Made by a program: the position numbers and the translations under genes
The notes under the pieces: generated by a model
The model's input: the letters and a program-made list of their open reading frames with translations, nothing else
What the model was told of the DNA's origin: nothing
Databases searched by the model: none
Part shown: positions 9,016 through 18,147 of the stretch, piece by piece
Position numbering within the stretch: position 1 is the stretch's first letter
Layout of the letters: every line of letters begins with the position of its first letter
Assembly: GCF_014333615.1 (NCBI RefSeq)
Contig: NZ_JACSCY010000008.1
Span: 141,227-205,226 of the forward strand
DNA: 64,000 nt
Direction of reading: 5' to 3'
Origin: Hymenobacter citatus
GTDB lineage: Bacteria > Bacteroidota > Bacteroidia > Cytophagales > Hymenobacteraceae

Positions 9016-9052
9016 AGAACGTCGTTTCGAACGCAGTGAGAAATGACGTTCT
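9016..9052. repeat. Shortened REPIN-like element, ATTTC class
   Basis: The outer arm AGAACGTC is followed by one REP mini-hairpin (TTTCGAACGCAGTGAGAAA) and then directly by GACGTTCT. The inner part and the second mini-hairpin of the full element are missing, so this looks like an internal deletion. It lies between two convergent genes. Confidence 0.65.
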
Positions 9053-9073
9053 TACGTGTCCTGTGCCTGACAA

Positions 9074-9880
9074 CTAACAACTATCACGCAGTTGCCGCAG
9101 ATACGCCGCCGAGTGTCGCAAGCGGCTGCCGTACCAGCTGAATAGCTCCCCATCAACGAGCCGCACGGTAGCCGTTGGGCAAAGGGCGCGAAACTCCTCC
9201 AAGTGCTTCTCCCGGAAGGGGTAGGGCTCGGAGGAAAGCAAAATTTGCTGCGGCTGGGTGGCGGCCAACTGCGCAGGCGTAATTTCAGGGTAGCGTGTTT
9301 GGTTGGCAAACACGTTGGCAAAGCCCGCCCTACCCAGCAAATCGTTGATAAACGTATCGGTGGCGGCCACCATGTAGGGCTTGCGCCAGATGAAATACGC
9401 CGTGGGTAGCAGAGGCCGCACGGCGGCCAGCGAGGCAAACGACTGCGCAATCTCGGCCGCCAGCGCATTGGCGCGGTCGGCGGTGCCCGTAAGCTGGCCT
9501 ACCTGCCGAATCATGACCAGCGCATCGGGTAGCGTAGCTATATCACTGATCCAGACGGGGTAGGAAGTCGCTAGTTGCTCGATGCCTTCCCGATAGTTTT
9601 CTTCTTTGTTACCCAGAATCAGATCAGGCTGCAACGCCGCAATCTTCTCGAAGTCGAAACTCTTGGTACCCCCAACCACCACGGCCCGCTGCCGTGCTTC
9701 GGCGGGGTGAATGCAAAACTTTGTGACGCCCACTACCCGTTCGCCCAAACCCAAATCAAACAACAGCTCCGTTTGTGAAGGCACCAGCGAGACTATCCTG
9801 ACCGCGGATTTTTCGGATTCGACGGATTTACCGGATTGCGTAGCTGTGTGATATACTAGTTGATAAAACGGATTACTCAT
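9074..9880 (-). CDS. Helical-backbone metal receptor / BtuF-like binding protein
   Basis: This 268-residue protein belongs to the TroA/BtuF-like superfamily that binds vitamin B12 or metal chelates. The typical first strand VRIVSLVPSQTELLFDLGL is at about 27-45, followed by VVGVTKFCIHP, LILGNKEENYREGIEQL and a late CPTATVRLVDGELFSWYGSR. I place the start at the ATG at 9880; an earlier in-frame ATG at 9913 would read through the terminator of the next gene. No signal peptide is seen, so it may be cytoplasmic. About 12 N-terminal residues are encoded by an interspersed repeat. No transporter genes are adjacent. Confidence 0.82.
   Translation of the reverse strand: MSNPFYQLVYHTATQSGKSVESEKSAVRIVSLVPSQTELLFDLGLGERVVGVTKFCIHPAEARQRAVVVGGTKSFDFEKIAALQPDLILGNKEENYREGIEQLATSYPVWISDIATLPDALVMIRQVGQLTGTADRANALAAEIAQSFASLAAVRPLLPTAYFIWRKPYMVAATDTFINDLLGRAGFANVFANQTRYPEITPAQLAATQPQQILLSSEPYPFREKHLEEFRALCPTATVRLVDGELFSWYGSRLRHSAAYLRQLRDSC
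9804..9837. repeat. CGGATT-type repeat inside a coding region
   Basis: This copy shares an exact 16-mer (9805-9820) with the repeat after dnaJ at 1501-1516. It is translated in the BtuF-like gene as roughly residues 15-26 (SGKSVESEKSAV side). Confidence 0.7.
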
Positions 9881-9900
9881 ATCGTATAAGCAAAGCAAAA

Positions 9901-9926
9901 ACGGCTGCCCCACACGGGGCAGCCGT
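9901..9926 (-). terminator. Terminator of the M42 peptidase gene
   Basis: A perfect 11-bp stem (ACGGCTGCCCC) with a 4-nt loop is followed on the minus strand by TTTTGCTTTGCTT. It is 59 bp beyond the peptidase stop and just upstream of the BtuF-like start. Confidence 0.85.
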
Positions 9927-9944
9927 CAAAAAAGAATCGTCTAC

Positions 9945-9983
9945 AAAATCCGTTCAATCCGCAAAATCCGAGCGAATCCGTGG
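9945..9983. repeat. CGGATT-type repeat, third copy
   Basis: AATCCG recurs four times on the plus strand (CGGATT on the minus strand), directly after the M42 peptidase stop. It is related to the copies at 1491-1530 and 9804-9837. Confidence 0.55.
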
Positions 9984-9984
9984 T

Positions 9985-11055
9985 TTAGACAAAATACCGG
10001 AAATCGTGGCCGTCCTCAATCCGCAGCACGGTTTCGTAAATCAGCTTGATGACATTTTCCACGTCGTCTTTATGCACCGTTTCTACCGTGGTGTGCATAT
10101 ACTTGAGGGGTAGGGAAATAAGCGCCGCGGCTACGCCCATGCCAGCGTAAGCAAAGGCATCGGTGTCGGTGCCGGTGGCGCGGGTAGCAGCGGCCCGCTG
10201 AAACGGTATTTCAGCTTTCTGGGCCGTCTCTATGATCAGGTCGCGCAGGTTGTTTTGCACGGCCGGACCGTATGTAACCACTGGCCCACGGCCGCAGAAC
10301 AGGTCGCCAGAGGTCTTTTTCTCGTACATCGGCGACTGCGTGTCGTGGGTTACATCGGTGATGATAGCCACATCGGGTTGCAGGCGGTGGGCAATCATCT
10401 CGGCCCCACGCAGGCCAATTTCCTCCTGCACCGAGTTCACGATGTACAGGCCAAAGGGTAGGGTTTTGCCCTCTTCCTTCAGACGACGAGCTACTTCGGC
10501 AATCATGAAGCCGCCCACGCGGTTGTCGAGCGCCCGGCCCACATAGTACTTGTCGTTCATCACCATAAACTCGTCCTCGAACGTGACGACCGAGCCCACG
10601 TGAATGCCCATGGCTTCCACTTCCTCCTTGCTCGACGCGCCGCAGTCCAAGTAAACGGTTTCCATGGTAGGGGCCTTGTCCTGCTCTACCTTGCGCACGT
10701 GAATGGCCGGCCAGCCGAACACCGCTTTCACAATGCCCTTAGCCGTGTGGATGTTCACGCGTTTACTGGGCGCTACCAGCGGATCGGAGCCGCCATTTTT
10801 GCGCAGGTATAAAAAGCCCGATTCCGTAATGAAGTTGACGAAGTAGCTGATTTCGTCGGCGTGGGCCTCGATGACTACTTTGTACTTAGCCTCGGGGTTG
10901 ATGATGCCCACCACCGTGCCGTAGGTGTCTATCAGGTAGTCGTCCACGTAGGGCCGCACGTAGTCGAGCCACAGTTTCTGGCCTTCCTTCTCGAAGCCGG
11001 TAGGAGAGGCATTATTGAGGTATTTCTGAAGAAATTCGAAAGATTCGGGACGCAT
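9985..11055 (-). CDS. M42 family metallopeptidase
   Basis: A 356-residue cytoplasmic aminopeptidase of the tetrahedral (TET/FrvX/YsdC) type. Metal-site residues of the family are seen: H65 and D67 in EAHADEI, the aspartate of GRALDNRVGG, the Glu pair of VQEEIGLRGAE, the aspartate of ITDVTHDTQSP and a C-terminal histidine in KYMHTTVE. The ATG at 11055 precedes RPESFEFLQKYLNNASPTG, the usual N-terminus; an open frame extends 26 codons further but without family similarity. Confidence 0.93.
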   Translation of the reverse strand: MRPESFEFLQKYLNNASPTGFEKEGQKLWLDYVRPYVDDYLIDTYGTVVGIINPEAKYKVVIEAHADEISYFVNFITESGFLYLRKNGGSDPLVAPSKRVNIHTAKGIVKAVFGWPAIHVRKVEQDKAPTMETVYLDCGASSKEEVEAMGIHVGSVVTFEDEFMVMNDKYYVGRALDNRVGGFMIAEVARRLKEEGKTLPFGLYIVNSVQEEIGLRGAEMIAHRLQPDVAIITDVTHDTQSPMYEKKTSGDLFCGRGPVVTYGPAVQNNLRDLIIETAQKAEIPFQRAAATRATGTDTDAFAYAGMGVAAALISLPLKYMHTTVETVHKDDVENVIKLIYETVLRIEDGHDFRYFV

Positions 11056-11168
11056 AAAGTAAAGTGATATACTGTGCGCACAGATTGTGTAAATGGAAAT
11101 AGCACAGAGCTCGGGGTGGGAAGTTCTGTGCAACTCCTGCTACCCCTAGTAACACTGTGAAAAAGAAC

Positions 11169-12734
11169 TTAAAGTGGAATGTTGCCGTGCTTCTTACGTG
11201 GTAACTGATCCACTTTGTTTTCGAGCATTTTAAACGCTCGAATCAGCTTTTGCCGCGTCTGTGAGGGTAGAATTACCTCGTCCACAAAGCCCCGGTGCGC
11301 AGCGCGGTAGGGCGTGGCAAATTTCTGCTGGTAGTCGTCTACTTTCTCCTGAAGCTTGGCTTCAGGATCGGCAGCCTCTGCAATTTCGCGCTTGAAGATG
11401 ATTTCGGCCGCGCCCTTGGCACCCATCACCGCAATTTCGGCGGTAGGCCAGGCAAAGTTCAGGTCGGCGCCGATGTGCTTGCTGTTCATCACGTCGTAGG
11501 CACCGCCATAGGCCTTGCGCGTAATCACTGTCACGCGGGGTACGGTGGCTTCGCAGAACGCATACAGCAGCTTGGCGCCGTTGGTGATGATGCCGCGCCA
11601 CTCCTGGTCGGTGCCGGGTAGGAAGCCGGGCACGTCTTCCAGCACCAGCAGCGGAATGTTGAACGCGTCGCAGAACCGCACGAAGCGGGCGGCTTTGGTG
11701 CTGGCGTTGATGTCGAGTACGCCGGCCAACACGGCTGGCTGGTTGCCCACAATGCCAATGCTGCGGCCAGCCAGTCGGGCAAAGCCTACCACAATATTCT
11801 CGGCAAAGTGCTGGTGCACTTCCAGGAAAGAATCGGCATCCACAATGCCCTCTACCACCTCCCGAATATCGTAGGGCTGATTGGGGTTGTCGGGGATGAG
11901 CGTGTCAAGGGTAGGGCGCTGCTCGTCGGCCGGCGTGTAGGGTAGGGCGGGAGCGGTTTCCTCGCAGTTCTGCGGCATGTAGCTCAGCAGCTGCTTGAGC
12001 TGCTGGATGCAGGCCACTTCGTTGGGGGCCGTGAAGTGTGTCACGCCGCTCTTGGTGGAATGCGTGCTGGCACCGCCCAGCTCCTCACTGGTCACGGTTT
12101 CGTGGGTCACGGTTTTCACCACGTTGGGGCCAGTCACAAACATGTAGCTCGTGTCCTCCACCATCAGAATGAAGTCCGTGATGGCCGGCGAGTACACCGC
12201 CCCGCCCGCGCATGGCCCCATCACCGCCGACAGCTGGGGCACTACCCCCGAGGCCAGCGTATTCTTGTAGAAGATGTCGGCGTAGCCGCCCAGGCTCACC
12301 ACGCCCTCCTGAATGCGCGCCCCACCCGAGTCGTTTAGCCCGATAATGGGCGCGCCGTTCTTCATGGCCAGGTCCATAATCTTCACAATTTTCTCGGCGT
12401 GCGTTTCGCTCAGGGAGCCACCAAACACCGTGAAATCCTGCGAAAACACGTACACCAGCCGGCCGTGCACGGTGCCGTAGCCCGTCACCACGCCGTCGCC
12501 GAGGTAGTACTCCTTGTCCAGCCCAAAGTCCTTGGCGCGGTGCATCACAAACTTCCCGATTTCCTCAAACGAGCCCTCATCCAGCAGCAAATCCAGCCGT
12601 TCGCGGGCCGTGAGCTTGCCTTTTTTGTGTTGGGCGTCGATGCGGGCCTGACCACCGCCGAGGAGCGCTTCGGCGTTTTTGGCGGCTAAAACTTCCAGTT
12701 TGTTGAGATGAGCGTTTGCGTGCGGATCAGCCAT
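11169..12734 (-). CDS. Acyl-CoA carboxylase carboxyltransferase (beta) subunit
   Basis: This 521-residue carboxyltransferase belongs to the propionyl-CoA carboxylase beta / methylmalonyl-CoA decarboxylase alpha group; it transfers a carboxyl group between carboxybiotin and an acyl-CoA. The two crotonase-like halves are clear: [20 protein letters not shown] with [16 protein letters not shown] in the first, and [17 protein letters not shown] with [11 protein letters not shown] in the second. The start is the ATG at 12734 ([10 protein letters not shown]); a terminator hairpin lies just upstream, excluding a longer start. No biotin carboxylase or biotin carrier gene is adjacent. Confidence 0.93.
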   Translation of the reverse strand: MADPHANAHLNKLEVLAAKNAEALLGGGQARIDAQHKKGKLTARERLDLLLDEGSFEEIGKFVMHRAKDFGLDKEYYLGDGVVTGYGTVHGRLVYVFSQDFTVFGGSLSETHAEKIVKIMDLAMKNGAPIIGLNDSGGARIQEGVVSLGGYADIFYKNTLASGVVPQLSAVMGPCAGGAVYSPAITDFILMVEDTSYMFVTGPNVVKTVTHETVTSEELGGASTHSTKSGVTHFTAPNEVACIQQLKQLLSYMPQNCEETAPALPYTPADEQRPTLDTLIPDNPNQPYDIREVVEGIVDADSFLEVHQHFAENIVVGFARLAGRSIGIVGNQPAVLAGVLDINASTKAARFVRFCDAFNIPLLVLEDVPGFLPGTDQEWRGIITNGAKLLYAFCEATVPRVTVITRKAYGGAYDVMNSKHIGADLNFAWPTAEIAVMGAKGAAEIIFKREIAEAADPEAKLQEKVDDYQQKFATPYRAAHRGFVDEVILPSQTRQKLIRAFKMLENKVDQLPRKKHGNIPL

Positions 12735-12783
12735 GCGGGGTGGGGTGGGGGTGAACTTCAAAGGTAAGGCAGGAAACAAAAAA

Positions 12784-12808
12784 AGCCGCACCAGAATTTG
12801 GTGCGGCT
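12784..12808 (-). terminator. Terminator downstream of the Uma2 gene
   Basis: The 10-bp stem AGCCGCACCA/TGGTGCGGCT is followed on the minus strand by a T7 run. It is about 150 bp beyond the Uma2 stop and 50 bp before the carboxyltransferase start. Confidence 0.8.
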
Positions 12809-12956
12809 AGAAGCTTATCCAAAAGTAACTAACTGTCAAGTGCTTTGAGCTTATGAGACGCCTTGCTACATGGAAACAAAGGGTTAGTGCAAGTACTATT
12901 TAGTTGTAAAAAATTATTTTGCGCTCTACTCAGGATAGCGGGTAGGTCTGGCTCTA

Positions 12957-13571
12957 TCAAAGCACAACATCCTCATACAACTCCTGCATAGTCAGTGTTG
13001 TATCCAAACCAGGCAGCGCAATAACGTCGCTCATTCGCAGAAACTCCGTCAACGTCCACTGCCCGGTGGCAGTCCGGGAATACAGCTCGGCCCGCAGGCT
13101 GCGCGAGTCAATCAGCAGATAGTCCTGCACCGATTCGATGCTGCGGTAGCGCATGAACTTGCCGCTCCGGTCGTAGTCTGCCGTCGAATCGGACAGCACC
13201 TCAACGATAAGGATATGATTGGTCAGCAAGTCCATTTTGCCTTCCTGCCGAATCTCTGGTTTCCCGCATACCACCAGACTATCTGGATATAAATAAGTGC
13301 CAGTTAGTGGGATATACACGCGCATATCACTACCGAATACTCGACAGCCTCTACCACGTAAACCATTCCCTAAAAGGAAAGTGACGTTGCTGGTCACCGT
13401 ATTATGCGGCAACGAAGTGCCCGACATTGCCTGCACATCATACATGCCTATCATATCCGGGTGCCCCCAAGGATAGATCTGCCCATCCACAAATTCGTGC
13501 TTGAATTCGGAGGCTTCCTCCATCGCTAAGTACTCCTCTTCGGTATAGCGTCGTTTGTGGCGGGTTGTCAT
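12957..13571 (-). CDS. Uma2 family endonuclease-like protein
   Basis: This 204-residue protein of the Uma2 (PD-(D/E)XK-like) fold has the family run YPDSLVVCGKPE, then ILIVEVLSDSTADYDRSGK and FMRYRSIESVQDYLLID, which supply the Asp, Glu and Lys of the presumed nuclease centre. The N-terminal KRRYTEEEYLAMEEASEFKH is also typical. The function of Uma2 proteins is unproven; they occur as multicopy genes in Cyanobacteria and Bacteroidota. It lies beside the AT-rich insert and reads away from it. Confidence 0.88.
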   Translation of the reverse strand: MTTRHKRRYTEEEYLAMEEASEFKHEFVDGQIYPWGHPDMIGMYDVQAMSGTSLPHNTVTSNVTFLLGNGLRGRGCRVFGSDMRVYIPLTGTYLYPDSLVVCGKPEIRQEGKMDLLTNHILIVEVLSDSTADYDRSGKFMRYRSIESVQDYLLIDSRSLRAELYSRTATGQWTLTEFLRMSDVIALPGLDTTLTMQELYEDVVL

Positions 13572-13599
13572 AGCTCTAGTGTTTCTTCAACATAGTGAA

Positions 13600-14500
13600 A
13601 CTACTAGTTTAATTACTAACGCTATTGCACTGTCAGTCAAAAGTTATTATCTTGAGCTAATAGAATCATAGTTGGTGATTTATACAATTATGTTTCCGTA
13701 AAGTTTAAATTTGCACTGATATAATCACAGTATAAATAATTCATGGTGTATGGATATATTTAATATTATCTGTGGATTAGTAACCATAATAAGTCTTGGG
13801 GTTACTATTTATTATGGAAGAATAGCATCTATTTTAGAAATGCAAAAGAAAAAGCTTGATTGGTCTGATGTTCAAGCATGTGCGAATGACTTAGGAGATA
13901 AAATAAAGCAAGATAATTTTATTCCTGATTTGATATTTACCCCTGGTTTAAGAGCTGCTTCTTTTGTTTCTCTTTTAGAAACAGAGTTTAATAATATAAA
14001 TATTCCGACATTTGTCGGACTCTCTTTTTGGAAAGCCTCAACTTTTAATTCTTCATTTGTAAGTAACTATGAAAGAATTGAGACTAATAAATGGGAGATT
14101 CTTATTCCTGAAGCTATGTTAAGGTTGACAGATAAAAAAATTTTGATTGTCGATGATTTTGCTATGTCAGGAGATTTTATTCTGCTTTTAAAGCAACTTT
14201 TAATAGACAAAGGTTATAAAAAAGAATATATTAAAACAGCAACTATAGCTGTTACTAAAGTAGCAAAAGCAAATAAAAAGTGTCCTGATTATTGTTGGAT
14301 TGAAACTAATGACAATAGTTTTTATTTCCCCTGGGGAAAAGCAAGATAAATAATTTGATGAATTATATTAATGATGTTTTTTTCTTAAATATAAGAATGG
14401 ATAAGTGATATAATTCAGCTGAATATTGTGAGGTTTGTATATAATAATTATCAATATTTGATATTATGGTGCCTAAATATTGAAGGTTAATAAACAACAA
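13600..14500. other. AT-rich island, probably acquired
   Basis: Base composition falls abruptly to roughly one third GC from about 13600 to 14500, while both sides are GC-rich. It holds one gene and AT-rich flanks. A TATAAT hexamer at 13720-13725 might serve as a promoter box. I found no flanking direct repeats or integrase. Confidence 0.75.
13750..14349 (+). CDS. Membrane-anchored phosphoribosyltransferase-like protein
   Basis: This 199-residue protein has one N-terminal TM (about 5-24) with basic residues after it, predicting a cytoplasmic domain. That domain resembles the type I phosphoribosyltransferase fold: FTPGLRAASFVSLLE (about 63-77) fits the first loop region, and KKILIVDDFAMSGDF (129-143) fits the PRPP-binding loop with its acidic pair D135-D136 and SG. 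Substrate residues are not recognisable. Codons are A/T-ending (AAA, ATA, TTA), unlike all neighbours. PRTase-like domains occur in some anti-phage and retron systems, but no partner gene is here. Assignment rests on motif reading only. Confidence 0.6.
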   Translation: MDIFNIICGLVTIISLGVTIYYGRIASILEMQKKKLDWSDVQACANDLGDKIKQDNFIPDLIFTPGLRAASFVSLLETEFNNINIPTFVGLSFWKASTFNSSFVSNYERIETNKWEILIPEAMLRLTDKKILIVDDFAMSGDFILLLKQLLIDKGYKKEYIKTATIAVTKVAKANKKCPDYCWIETNDNSFYFPWGKAR

Positions 14501-14504
14501 AAAT

Positions 14505-14530
14505 GGCCAGCCCCTTCACAGGAGCCGGCC
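14505..14530 (-). terminator. Terminator of clpC
   Basis: The stem GGCCgGCtCC / GGgGCtGGCC is followed on the minus strand by ATTTTTGTTG. It lies 24 bp beyond the clpC stop. Confidence 0.8.
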
Positions 14531-14553
14531 GTTTTATTTATCTAAGCAACAAC

Positions 14554-17160
14554 TTACTTATCCTTCTTCTTATCCGAAGCGTCGTCCGGGGCCGGGGTTT
14601 CCTCCGGGCGTTCGTCGCTTGGCAGATCTGGAGCTTCGTCGCTCTTGCTGATGGAGAAGGTCAACTCATCGGCGCCTTCTTTGTAATCAGCGGTGATAAT
14701 GTCGCCGTGGGCGATTTGCGCCTTCAGGATTTCTTCCGCAATCGGGTCTTCGATGTACTTCTGGATGGCTCGGTTCAGCGGACGCGCACCGAACTTCGGA
14801 TCGTAGCCTTTGTCGGCCACGAAGTCCTTGGCGGCTTCGGTTAGCTCTACTCGGTAGCCCAGCGTCTGAATGCGCGACAGCAGCTTCGACAGCGAAATGT
14901 CGATGATCTGGTGGATGTCTTTTTTCTCGAGCGAGTTGAAGACAATCACGTCGTCCAAACGGTTGAGGAACTCCGGCGAGAACGTCTTACGCAGAGCATT
15001 GGTGATGGTGCCTTTCGTAATCTCGTCCAGGTTTTCCTGGCGGGCTTTCGTGCCAAAGCCGATGCCTACCCCGAAGTCTGCCAGATCACGCGCCCCAATG
15101 TTCGAGGTCATGATAATGATGGTGTTCCGGAAGTCTACCTTACGGCCCAGGCCGTCGGTCAAGATACCGTCGTCCAGCACTTGCAGGAGCAGGTTGTACA
15201 CGTCGGGGTGTGCCTTCTCAATCTCGTCAAGCAGCACTACCGAGTACGGCTTGCGACGGATTTTCTCCGTCAGCTGGCCGCCTTCTTCGTAGCCCACGTA
15301 GCCGGGAGGCGCGCCCACCAGGCGCGATACGCTGAATTTCTCCATGTATTCCGACATGTCGATGCGCACCAGCGACTCTTCTTTATCGAAGAGGTAGTTG
15401 GCCAGCACCTTCGCCAGTTCGGTCTTACCTACCCCGGTCGGGCCGAGGAACACGAACGAGCCGATGGGCTTCTTCGGATCTTTTAGGCCTACGCGGGTAC
15501 GCTGGATGGCTTTCACGAGCTGGGCAATAGCCTTATCCTGGCCAATTACCTTACCCTTCAGCTCTTCACCCATGTTCAGCAGCTTGGCGCTTTCGTTCTG
15601 AGCCACGCGGGATACGGGGATGCCAGTCATCATGGCGATAACCTCGGCCACGTTCTCCTCCTTCACGGTGTAGCGCTTCTTCTTGGTCTCCTCTTCCCAG
15701 TCCTTTTTGGCCTGTTCGAGTTGGTCAATCAGCTTCTTTTCCGTGTCGCGAAGCTTGGCGGCTTCCTCGTATTTCTGCGACTTCACCACGCGGTTTTTCT
15801 CGCCTTTGATGTTCTCAATCTGCTCTTCGAGCTTGAGAATATCCTCGGGCACCACAATGTTGTTGATGTGCACGCGGGCACCGGCTTCGTCCAGGATATC
15901 AATGGCCTTGTCGGGTAGGAAACGGTCCGACATGTAGCGGTCCGACAGCTTCACGCACTGCTCAATGGCCTTATCGGTGTACACCACGTGGTGGTGGTCC
16001 TGATACTTATCTTTGATGTTGTGCAGTATTTCAATGGTCTCCTCAGGCGTGGTGGGGTCCACCATCACCATCTGGAAACGACGAGCCAAAGCACCATCCT
16101 TCTCGATGTACTGACGGTACTCGTCGAGGGTAGTGGCACCAATGCATTGAATCTCGCCACGGGCCAAAGCTGGCTTGAACATGTTGCTGGCATCCAGCGA
16201 GCCCGAAGCCCCACCGGCACCTACAATCGTGTGCAACTCGTCGATGAACAGAATTACGTCGGGCGACTTTTCCAGCTCGTTCATCACGGCCTTCATACGC
16301 TCCTCAAACTGACCGCGGTATTTGGTACCGGCTACCAGCGAAGCCAGATCCAGCGTCACCACGCGCTTGTTGAACAGCACGCGCGACACTTTTTTCTGGA
16401 TGATGCGCAGGGCCAAGCCCTCAGCAATGGCCGTTTTACCAACGCCGGGCTCACCAATCAGGATCGGGTTGTTCTTCTTGCGGCGCGACAGGATTTGCGC
16501 TACGCGCTCAATCTCCTTCTCGCGGCCTACAATCGGGTCGAGCTTGTCTTCCTCGGCCAGCTTGGTCAGGTCGCGGCCGAAGTTGTCGAGCACGGGCGTA
16601 CGCGACTTCTCGTTGCCTTTCTTGGGGGTAGCCCCGGAGCCACCACGGCCCTGGCCACCGCCAAACAGACGGTCGTTGTCGTCGTCGTCGGCCTCGGGGC
16701 CGTTGGTGGGGTTGTTGCTCGCGGCACCGTGATAGTCCAGCGAGTCACGTACAGATTCGTAGTTCACGTTGAATTTGCTGAGAATCTGGGAAGAGATATT
16801 GTCCTCATCGCGCAAGATCGACAGGAGCAAGTGCTCGGTGCCGATAATCTCACTTTTGAAGATTTTCGCCTCCAGATAGGTGATTTTAAGGACTTTTTCA
16901 GTCTGTTTCGTCAGCGGGATAGAGCCGGTGATGCTCGTGCCCTGCGTAGCCGTATTACGGGTAGCTTGTTCCAGGGCATACTTTAGCTCCTCCACCGAGA
17001 CGCCCAATTTCTTGAGCAGCCCAATGGCGGTGCCTTCCCCTTCGCGAATCATGCCCAGCAATAAATGTTCGGTACCGATATAGTCGTGACCGAGCCGGAT
17101 GGCTTCTTCCCGGCTCAAAGAAATTACCTCCTTGACTCGGTTTGAGAATTTAGCTTCCAT
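14554..17160 (-). CDS. clpC: ATP-dependent Clp protease ATP-binding subunit ClpC
   Basis: An 868-residue AAA+ unfoldase that feeds proteins to ClpP. The double Clp N-domain starts [20 protein letters not shown] and contains [11 protein letters not shown]. An acidic and Gly-rich linker follows. AAA-1 has Walker A GEPGVGKT (236-243). A coiled-coil M-domain with a UVR-type motif ([15 protein letters not shown]) comes next. AAA-2 has Walker A GPTGVGKT (573-580) and [20 protein letters not shown]. The C-terminus is a disordered acidic tail. Class I stress genes such as ctsR are not adjacent. Confidence 0.97.
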   Translation of the reverse strand: MEAKFSNRVKEVISLSREEAIRLGHDYIGTEHLLLGMIREGEGTAIGLLKKLGVSVEELKYALEQATRNTATQGTSITGSIPLTKQTEKVLKITYLEAKIFKSEIIGTEHLLLSILRDEDNISSQILSKFNVNYESVRDSLDYHGAASNNPTNGPEADDDDNDRLFGGGQGRGGSGATPKKGNEKSRTPVLDNFGRDLTKLAEEDKLDPIVGREKEIERVAQILSRRKKNNPILIGEPGVGKTAIAEGLALRIIQKKVSRVLFNKRVVTLDLASLVAGTKYRGQFEERMKAVMNELEKSPDVILFIDELHTIVGAGGASGSLDASNMFKPALARGEIQCIGATTLDEYRQYIEKDGALARRFQMVMVDPTTPEETIEILHNIKDKYQDHHHVVYTDKAIEQCVKLSDRYMSDRFLPDKAIDILDEAGARVHINNIVVPEDILKLEEQIENIKGEKNRVVKSQKYEEAAKLRDTEKKLIDQLEQAKKDWEEETKKKRYTVKEENVAEVIAMMTGIPVSRVAQNESAKLLNMGEELKGKVIGQDKAIAQLVKAIQRTRVGLKDPKKPIGSFVFLGPTGVGKTELAKVLANYLFDKEESLVRIDMSEYMEKFSVSRLVGAPPGYVGYEEGGQLTEKIRRKPYSVVLLDEIEKAHPDVYNLLLQVLDDGILTDGLGRKVDFRNTIIIMTSNIGARDLADFGVGIGFGTKARQENLDEITKGTITNALRKTFSPEFLNRLDDVIVFNSLEKKDIHQIIDISLSKLLSRIQTLGYRVELTEAAKDFVADKGYDPKFGARPLNRAIQKYIEDPIAEEILKAQIAHGDIITADYKEGADELTFSISKSDEAPDLPSDERPEETPAPDDASDKKKDK

Positions 17161-17284
17161 GCAGATAAGTAATAAAGAAAAACGGAACCCCGCAAGCCCA
17201 GGAGTAAGATCAGGGCACGGATTAGGCCGATTGTACCTGAAAACAGATAAGGTCGGGCGAAGGTTCTACTAGCCGTAATTGGCC

Positions 17285-17935
17285 TTACGTAAGAAAGGCT
17301 CCGGCGGACGGACCTTGCATAAACAACAGGTCCAGGATACTTAGATTGGGTACAAATTGCACGCCAAAGGTCTGGGGGTAAACACGGCCCGACGTCCTGT
17401 CAGGTTCATCTGCCACAGCGGTCTTGGGCGTCAGCCAGTCGCGGCGGTCAACTAGTGGTGAGATGGTGAGATGGTGAGATGGTGAGCTTTCTGATGAGGG
17501 GTAGGAAGGAAGATACGAATGGGTGAATTCTACGTGAGGGCGCAGGCGCAGGCAGCGCAGGTAGAAGCGCAGCAGTTGGGTATTCAGGTCGAACAGCAGG
17601 GTAGGGCGCTGATAGTAAATGTCGTGCAGATAATCAGCGTAATACTCAAAATACGGGGTGCCACCGTAGGCGGTTTGCAGGGTGCGCCAGTGCTGGTGTA
17701 CCCAGTTCTGCCGATAGTCGATTTCAATGGCGGAAGTGGCGATTTTCTCACTCCGGTTGCCGTCTACCACGGGCACGGTCAGCGGCTTCACACCTTGGGC
17801 CGTCAGGATCAGGCAGCGGTTGCGGTAGGTTTGCTTGCGGTAGTGGTCGTGGGCTTCCAGTAGCAAGGTATCCTGCCCGAGCAGCTCAGTGAAGAATGCA
17901 ATGGGCGGATTGTACTGCGACTCGAAAAGGACCAC
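17285..17935 (-). CDS. WbqC family protein with an internal tandem-repeat insert
   Basis: This 216-residue protein matches the WbqC-like family: ESQYNPPIAFFTELLGQD, HYRKQTYRNRCLIL, GVKPLTVPVVDG and QNWVHQHWRTLQTAYGGTPYFEYYADYL. Family members are found in polysaccharide loci and elsewhere, and the activity is unproven. Residues about 150-160 (SSPSHHLTISP) are encoded by an 8-bp tandem repeat and look like an insertion in a variable loop; the C-terminal SILDLLFMQGP resumes the conserved pattern. The start is the ATG at 17935. Confidence 0.87.
   Translation of the reverse strand: MVLFESQYNPPIAFFTELLGQDTLLLEAHDHYRKQTYRNRCLILTAQGVKPLTVPVVDGNRSEKIATSAIEIDYRQNWVHQHWRTLQTAYGGTPYFEYYADYLHDIYYQRPTLLFDLNTQLLRFYLRCLRLRPHVEFTHSYLPSYPSSESSPSHHLTISPLVDRRDWLTPKTAVADEPDRTSGRVYPQTFGVQFVPNLSILDLLFMQGPSAGAFLT
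17457..17488. repeat. 8-bp tandem repeat in coding sequence
   Basis: The unit GGTGAGAT is repeated three times exactly and a fourth time as GGTGAGCT. The unit is not a multiple of three, so gain or loss of one copy would shift the WbqC reading frame. Confidence 0.9.
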
Positions 17936-17963
17936 GGGGAAGGAGTTAGTTGTTAGTCTGGCA

Positions 17964-18056
17964 CGTCATTTCGAACGCAGTGAGAAATCTCGCGTGCTGA
18001 TGTGAGATACTATCTATCGTCAGCACGCAAGATTTCTCACTGCGTTCGAAATGACG
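17964..18056. repeat. REPIN-like inverted repeat, ATTTC class
   Basis: The 37-bp arms 17964-18000 and 18020-18056 have one mismatch. The mini-stem ATTTC/GAAAT is seen in each arm, and the inner part CTCGCGTGCTGA is shared with the ATGCT class. It sits between the divergent WbqC-like gene and the secreted-protein gene. Confidence 0.85.
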
Positions 18057-18147
18057 TACTAAATCTTAGGCACAAAGCCTCTCGGTTTTCTTGTTCAACA
18101 ATTCAACCAGTCCCGAACCCGCTACCTTTACCCGCCAAACTGACACG

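Noticed and set aside
12957..14349. Prophage or integrative element
   Set aside because: There is no integrase, attachment repeat or structural gene; only one AT-rich gene beside a Uma2 gene.
17181..17284. CIRCE or CtsR operator upstream of clpC
   Set aside because: No matching inverted or direct heptamer motif is visible.
17457..17488. Possible CRISPR-like array
   Set aside because: The units are 8-bp direct tandem repeats without spacers, and no cas gene is in the window.
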